From NCBI GenBank assembly GCA_003427395.1, contig BFEA01000098.1, positions 1,434,326 to 1,469,135 of the forward strand: a stretch of DNA of 34,810 bases, in the 5' to 3' direction. Under the pieces are notes generated by a model. It did no database searches. It saw only the letters and a list, made by a program, of their open reading frames with translations, and had not been told where the DNA came from. Positions 30,007 through 34,810 of this stretch are shown here, one piece after another; position 1 is the stretch's first letter, and each line of letters begins with the position of its first letter. Made by a program: the position numbers and the translations under genes. Source of the DNA: Chara braunii (lineage: Eukaryota > Streptophyta > Charophyceae > Charales > Characeae).

Positions 30007-30603
30007 ATAACCAAAACGGAACTCTATGAAGCCCTCAGGAGCATGCAACCGAACAAAACACCCGGACTGGATGGTCTGCCAAAGGAGTTTTGGCAGGCCA
30101 ACTGGCATATTATGGGCGAGAAGGTTGCAACTTTCTTCCAAAAGGCTTTTGAGATTGGATCCCTTGGAGAAGAGGTCAGTACCGGGGTTGTAACCCTGCT
30201 TTATAAGAAAGGGGAAAAGGAGGACATAAGGAACAACAGGCCGATAACCCTCCTACCAGTAATTTACAAAATACTGGCAAAAGCACTGGCCAATAGAATA
30301 CGCAACGTCACAGACAAATGTTTTCATTTAGATCAAACAGGTTTCATTCCGGGAAGATACATCCTAGATAACGTGGTCTGCCTGAATGAAGCTACTAAAA
30401 TAATTAAAGACAAAAAAGTGCAAGCGGCCATTTTATTCTTCGACTTCGAAAAGGCCTATGACCAGGTCAATTGGGACTTCCTACAACTAAGTATGGAAAA
30501 AATGGGAGTTAGGCCGAACTTCAGGAAATGGATAAGGGTGCTTTATGGGGATGCAAGGGGGATGGTTCAGGTCATGGACACTTGTCAAAAAAATACAGAA
30601 TGA
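30007..30603 (+). CDS. LINE ORF2, reverse transcriptase N-terminal half
   Basis: The reading frame is open after a TAA at 30004-30006 and has an ATG at 30043. Motifs typical of LINE RT are NKTPGLDGLPKEFW, NNRPITLLPVIYKILAKALA, LDQTGFIPGRYILDNV and ILFFDFEKAYDQVNW, the last with the first catalytic Asp. It ends by frameshift in an A7 run near 30589-30596. The ATG is internal to ORF2 and not a natural start. Confidence 0.85.
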   Translation: MTKTELYEALRSMQPNKTPGLDGLPKEFWQANWHIMGEKVATFFQKAFEIGSLGEEVSTGVVTLLYKKGEKEDIRNNRPITLLPVIYKILAKALANRIRNVTDKCFHLDQTGFIPGRYILDNVVCLNEATKIIKDKKVQAAILFFDFEKAYDQVNWDFLQLSMEKMGVRPNFRKWIRVLYGDARGMVQVMDTCQKNTE

Positions 30604-31511
30604 CGAGATCCGTCAGACAAGGAGACCCGCTGGCAGCTCCAATTTTTCTGTTCGTGATGGAAACAATTGCAGCGTTCCTACGAAAAGACCCCTCAATAGA
30701 GAGACTTTCAGCCAACCATGATAGAAGACCGTTAGATATCCCCACAGTGTTGCTATTTGCTGACGATTTAACTGTCCTGATCAGGGCATCTGATTCGTCC
30801 TTTCTCGCGCTTACAAAAGCAATGCAAGCATTCCAGCTAGCCTCAGAAATGAAAATAAAATGGAACAAAACAGTGGGTTGGTGGCTTTCCCCATCAGACC
30901 CTCCGCAGCAAACCCAAGAAACCCGGGGTCTGCAATGGCTGGACACTCAGAGTTTGGGCATCCGTGTTTCGGAGAGGGGTGTTAACGAAGCCTCAGGCAC
31001 CAGCCTTCTGGTTAAGATGACCAACAAAATGATGGGATGGCAAACAACTCACGTGTCTCTCATGGGAAGAGCTTTAGTGCTCAACGCCTCAATCTTATCA
31101 ATGGGATGGTACGCAACTTCTCTATGGAACCCACCTCCAACTTTCTTTGCCAATCTCAAAAGGAAGATAGGAACTTATCTATGGACAGGCAAGGTGGATA
31201 AGGACAAGTACATCACCAAAGTGTCATGGAAATACGTAACGAGGCCAAAAGCCCAAGGGGGTCTAGGCGTATTGAACCCAGCGTCCCAATTCCAAGCACT
31301 GCAAATAAAGTGGATAATCAAAGTTATCTTCAACAGGGAGCTTCCATGGCACAACATGGCGTTTCACCAGATCCGCAACCTTGTCCCTTTCAAAGTGGAC
31401 CCCAACATAGAAGGATACCACTGGTTAACCCAGCATGGACCCCTGCAAGAAAGGAAGGAAGAAAACAGTTGGGGGACAAAGACCCGCCCAGTGAGCACTG
31501 GGCCACTCTGA
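30528..31511 (+). CDS. LINE ORF2, reverse transcriptase active-site half
   Basis: In the frame that takes over at about 30595: MTRSVRQGDPLAAPIFLFVM, then LLFADDLTVLI with the FADD active site, KTVGWWLSPSD, ISERG-type and thumb sequence, and RPKAQGGLGVLNP. The residues before about 30595 are out of frame. The frame breaks again near 31480 after QERKEENSWGTKT. Together with the preceding segment this is a complete RT domain spread over two frames. Confidence 0.85.
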   Translation: MDKGALWGCKGDGSGHGHLSKKYRMTRSVRQGDPLAAPIFLFVMETIAAFLRKDPSIERLSANHDRRPLDIPTVLLFADDLTVLIRASDSSFLALTKAMQAFQLASEMKIKWNKTVGWWLSPSDPPQQTQETRGLQWLDTQSLGIRVSERGVNEASGTSLLVKMTNKMMGWQTTHVSLMGRALVLNASILSMGWYATSLWNPPPTFFANLKRKIGTYLWTGKVDKDKYITKVSWKYVTRPKAQGGLGVLNPASQFQALQIKWIIKVIFNRELPWHNMAFHQIRNLVPFKVDPNIEGYHWLTQHGPLQERKEENSWGTKTRPVSTGPL

Positions 31512-32956
31512 TAAAACACTGGAGAGGCTGTTTCCCGCAAAAAAATAGAACTCCACAAATTAGAGAAGAGGTTTTGAGACAACCTCTATTTGGTAATCCG
31601 CTATTGAGAGACCAAAATAACAATTCTTGGCCATTGAACTCCAAGGGCAGACAGTGGAGAAAATGGGTGGGTAAAGGAGTACGGAAAGTGGAGCATCTGT
31701 GGAATGTAGAAGAGAACAGATGGTTTACAACACAAGAGTTGAGAACCAAACTTAAAGGAATACACAACCCGAGAAACCAACTAGGAAGTTTGCTCGACAA
31801 CATTCCGCTGAAATGGGAGCTATTGCTGAAATCCGGAACCAAATGGTGCACAGGGGAATGGGCCACAAGGAGAGGTACAAGTATACTGCACGAGGGATAC
31901 AAGCTGACCAAAATGCTGGAAGTAGGGGAAGGGAAGGCAGAGTTCGAATCTTGGGAACTAACAGATACCCACAAAACTTGGGTAAAACCAGGGAAAATAT
32001 TAGAGCAAAGGGTAATAATGGAACTCACGAACCTAAAAAAAGTTAGAGCTCGTACGCCCAAAAACAATCGTAAAAGAAGCCCACAGCCTGAACAGGGGCA
32101 AAGGAAGGTCTGGATCTATAGACCGGAACTAGGTATTGAAGAACTGGAAGTGGACCCAGCTGAATGGGGGTGGTATGTCCCGGGCAGAAGGGGAAGAGCC
32201 AAAAAACTTATCCCTCTGTACAATTATGAGGTAAGTGCGGGATACAGGCTAGTGAATACCACCAAGGATCCTTCACCAGTAATTAATGATAGATGGAAGA
32301 AAAACGCAGGAGAAAACGCAGGCTGGGCAGGTAGAATACCCTGGTCCAGGTTTGCCAGTATAAGGCCGGCAAGAATCAGCAGCCTGCAATGGCTCATAAT
32401 TTACTGGGCGGTACCGGTCAACCAATGGCTCAGCAAAAGAAGACGTCAAGAGGATATCCAACCTCAATCAGCATGGTGTAGAGTGTGTAATGAAGGTATC
32501 GAAGAGTCCTTGATACATTGTTTCTTACTCTGTCAACGAGCCCAAGAACTATGGGATAGAACAAAAAAGGGATGGAATAAGGTGAGAGGCCGCACTTTTC
32601 CTTCAGTAACAAATTTCCTACTGGCGGGAAGAACTGAGGACAGTGACCTGGAAGAAGAAGAAATCCCCTTGGCCGATCTGTGGAGGAGATCGACCCTTTG
32701 GGTAATATGGAAAGCAAGGTGCAAGGGCACTCTGGACAACCAATTCCCAAGCATGGAAGAAAGATGGTCAGAAGTAAAATCCACGATACAAACGGAAATC
32801 AGAGCACGATGGGCGAAGGAACAAAAAAAACAACAGAGGCTAACACATCCAGAAAAACGCGAATCAAGGCAAAAGAGGTTTGAGAAAATCTGGTTCTATG
32901 AGAACAGAATGGTAGAGATAGAGAAAGGAAGCCTACAGTTCCAGGGCTGGGATTGA
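31480..32956 (+). CDS. LINE ORF2, C-terminal region with zf-RVT
   Basis: An open frame runs to the TGA at 32954-32956; the same frame is open from 31226 but only the part from about 31480 (DPPSEHWATLIKHWRGCF) is real. It contains VLRQPLFGNPLL, a basic segment KKVRARTPKNNRKRSPQPEQ, PARISSLQWLIIYWAVPVNQ, a zf-RVT finger WCRVC ... LIHCFLLC (about 32472-32550), then LWRRSTLWVIWKARC and a highly charged helical tail. The order matches the minus-strand LINE, so the two are related families. It lacks the FH-W-T-DP end seen in the other two. Confidence 0.85.
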
Positions 32957-33084
32957 CAAGATAAGGGGGCTCATGCACTTTCACCAAGCACCTCTTCTCG
33001 TCTCCTTTCCCTGAACAACCCTTTTAACTGCTCCTCCTGACTAACACCCCCGATCAGGCTCGGAAGGCGGAAAGGATCCGGTTT
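32957..33084. other. Junction between two LINE remnants
   Basis: CT-rich sequence after the ORF2 stop, without recognised features. Confidence 0.35.
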
Positions 33085-33340
33085 GAACTTATCAGGAAAG
33101 TGACCCGATGGGTCATATGGAAGGAAAGATGCACCAGAACAATTGAAGGGCGTTTTAACCTGAGGAAAAGGGGTGGTTAAAGACCAAATCAATGATGCAG
33201 ACGGAGATATTGGACAGATGACGGAAGATCAAACAAGATTGGCCCGAAGATGAACAACAACGGAAGAAGGAGAAGCGGAGATTAGGAAGAATCGGTTGCT
33301 CAACGGCAAGATTGCTGAAATCCGGGAGGATCGGGTGCGC
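33085..33340 (+). pseudogene. Remnant of another LINE C-terminus
   Basis: The translation gives VTRWVIWKERCTRTIEGRF, then in a second frame GWLKTKSMMQTEILDR, a TGA, and KIKQDWPEDEQQRKKEKRRL. This parallels LWVIWKARCKGTLDNQF and VKSTIQTEIRARWAKEQ at 32695-32830, with moderate divergence. It is a 3' fragment of a related LINE lying directly behind the first, with a frameshift and a stop. Confidence 0.65.
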
Positions 33341-34326
33341 TGGAAAGACTGACGCAACTCAATCCCTGAAAGGGGCTTTCGCCAACACGTAACGCCGGAG
33401 GAGGCAATCATGACTTAAACTGTTGGAGCAGGGGGGAAAAGGTAGACTCTCCAATGCAGCGCAAGCAACAGGGTAATACGACGCATCGAAAGCTACGTGA
33501 GCCGGCAGAGGAAGAAGAGCTGGAGAAATTTGGCTCAGAACCTTCGTATGGAGGGTTTAGGGTTTAGGGCTCTAGGGGTTATTTCTTAAACCAGTAATAA
33601 AAAGAGAGGATTCGGGTGGGCTCGAATCTCAAGGGCAGGGTTACAGGAACGGGGAGAAATGGCTAGCTTGGTTGGCCTCTATATTCAAAGGATTGATGGC
33701 TGAAGAACAGGACTGCAGGCGGCAGGTAGAGTTCAAAGCCACTCTACGGTTAACATAAGGGGGCAGGAAGGTTGGGAGGGAAGAGCTCAGGACGAGAAGG
33801 TCAGTAGAAGGGCTCATACTACTTGTAAGTTGATATATGGCGGACCTCGGTTCGGGATCCGAGAGGCGAGAGGGGGACAGGGCAAACGGACAGTTATTAC
33901 CTACGCTTGTAGAGAACAATTGGCGCTAGGCAGGTGTCCTACGGCCAGAAGGGGCAGGAGAGCAGGCCGGGGGTTCAGAGCTTAGGGTCGGAATGCAGCT
34001 AAGATGAGGGGGCAGGAAGAAGGGAAGGGAGGGGACCAGGCCGGTAAGGACAAGAGCGGGTCTCGCTCTAGGAATAATGATGTCATCTGGCAGATGTGGA
34101 TAACAGGTCTGAGAGGAGAAAGAGGGATAAGGCAAGCTGACAGTCAATCCTCCACTGCGGTGGAGCAATCAATGCTGTTCAGGGGTCCTTCGGCCGGACG
34201 GAAGGAAGCGTGTGTGTTTTTGGTAATGATGTTATGTATTTTTTGACTTGCCGGTGGAATAGGAACCGGACTGACGCTCCCCAGAATAGAAGGAGCAAGG
34301 ACCAAAAGGCCCTGTTTTTTTTTGGG
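33341..34326 (+). other. Non-coding 3' region with degenerate about 246-bp repeat
   Basis: The segment starting GGGGGCAGGAAGGTTGGGAGG near 33760 resembles the one starting GGGGGCAGGAAGAAGGGAAG near 34008. Matching landmarks follow in order: a GGACCTCGG/AGGTCTGAG region, GAGAGG with GAGGG, GACAGT, GGTGTCC/GGGGTCC and CGGCCAGA/CGGCCGGA. Similarity is weak. It probably represents LINE 3' UTR sequence. No gene seen. Confidence 0.4.
33556..33569 (+). repeat. Two plant-type telomere repeat units
   Basis: TTTAGGGTTTAGGG is two units of the TTTAGGG repeat. Two units can occur by chance or as a promoter telo-box; this is not a telomere. Confidence 0.5.
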
Positions 34327-34348
34327 AAAAAAAAAAAAAAAAAAAAAA
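34327..34348 (+). other. A22 run, candidate poly(A) tail of the plus-strand LINE
   Basis: A run of 22 A, preceded by T9 and GGG (34315-34326). Its position behind the LINE 3' region fits a poly(A) tail on the plus strand. The T9-GGG-A22 arrangement could also fold on itself. Confidence 0.45.
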
Positions 34349-34778
34349 CCCACAAAATTTGAAATTTTTAAATTTCAAAATTCCATTCGTATATCTGGCC
34401 CTGAGCAAATAACGGTCCGCCGTGAGCAAACTTTTGTCCACTGCTGCTGCTGCTGCTACGTGCCGTGACAGGAGTCTCAGTCATTTCCGCAAAGCAAAAC
34501 ATTCCCCGATGCCGAGTCTGCATCCACCTCCATACAAGCCTAGTGGGCAGCTGTAATCCATCCCAGACTCTAGCACGGAACCGCGGCATGCACACGAATC
34601 TTTCAGCCTTTGACTGATTGCTTGCATCGGGTTTCAGGTTTTCTATTCACTCCCTTTCCTAGGGTTCTTTTCACCTTTCGCTCACAGTACATCATTGAAC
34701 AAATTGGGATGCCAAGTCATAACTCATAGTCTAACTCTCAACTGCTGATAACTCATTCTGCACGTCATGATAACTCAT

Positions 34779-34810
<32 letters not shown>
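34349..34810. other. Terminal gene-free stretch with palindrome and (AC)n
   Basis: Just after the A run is a perfect inverted repeat, 34358-34367 with 34370-34379 (arms TTTGAAATTT and AAATTTCAAA). A CTG x5 run starts at 34441. The window ends inside an (AC)n microsatellite from 34780. No coding motif was found. Confidence 0.55.

Noticed and set aside
33556-33569. Interstitial telomere
   Set aside because: Only two TTTAGGG units, which is too few to claim telomeric origin.

Overview
This window is eukaryotic repeat-rich DNA made almost wholly of decayed retrotransposons. I see no ordinary host gene, no tRNA or rRNA and nothing prokaryotic. The mix suggests a large plant-type (streptophyte) genome: a Ty3/gypsy element primed by initiator-Met tRNA, several LINEs with an APE-type endonuclease and a C-terminal zf-RVT zinc finger, and a short TTTAGGG motif. 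A charophyte alga such as Chara is my best guess, but it rests on general resemblance and not on a database match.

Layout. (1) 1-11544 is non-coding mosaic repeat. Three modules recur in different pairings: A+B at 1-3194, A+C at 7521-11544 and B+C at 20345-22341. Between the two A copies (3195-7520) lie short tandem repeats, related hairpins, a 95-bp duplication around a single N, and a stretch with ten further isolated Ns. (2) 11545-20344, minus strand, is a degraded Ty3/gypsy element. From right to left it reads: tRNA-iMet primer-binding site, gag with a damaged zinc knuckle, aspartic protease (DSGA), reverse transcriptase (YMDD), RNase H, a PHD finger, integrase (HHCC and DDE), then a long acidic and Ser/Arg/Pro-rich extension. 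About ten in-frame stops and several frameshifts break it. Module C flanks it on both sides as same-orientation copies whose outer edge reads TGTGACG on the element strand, so C may be its LTR, but this does not fit the primer site cleanly. (3) 22342-24226 is a plus-strand LINE fragment with an internal 348-bp tandem duplication. (4) 24227-24720 is a minus-strand LINE 3' end. (5) 24954-25781 is a minus-strand Asn/Thr-rich open segment of unknown function. (6) 25782-25819 is a Nextera mate-pair junction adapter, so the sequence here is an assembly chimera. (7) 25862-27420, minus strand, is a 5'-truncated LINE with a poly(A) tail. (8) 27722-32956, plus strand, is a nearly full-length LINE (ORF1, endonuclease, RT, zf-RVT) broken by frameshifts; another LINE remnant and a repetitive 3' region follow to the end.

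How the parts relate. In the gypsy element the order gag-PR-RT-RH-PHD-IN-extension implies one polyprotein: Gag packages RNA, RT/RNase H copies it and integrase inserts it. The PHD finger could steer insertion to particular chromatin, a job that a chromodomain does in many plant gypsy elements. The LINEs would insert by target-primed reverse transcription. Conserved stem-loops in the minus-strand LINE 3' ends may be an RNA signal. All these elements look dead here.

The most notable biology is the PHD finger between RNase H and integrase. The most important caution is the adapter junction together with the N-flanking duplication: long-range order across 6781 and 25782-25861 should not be trusted.
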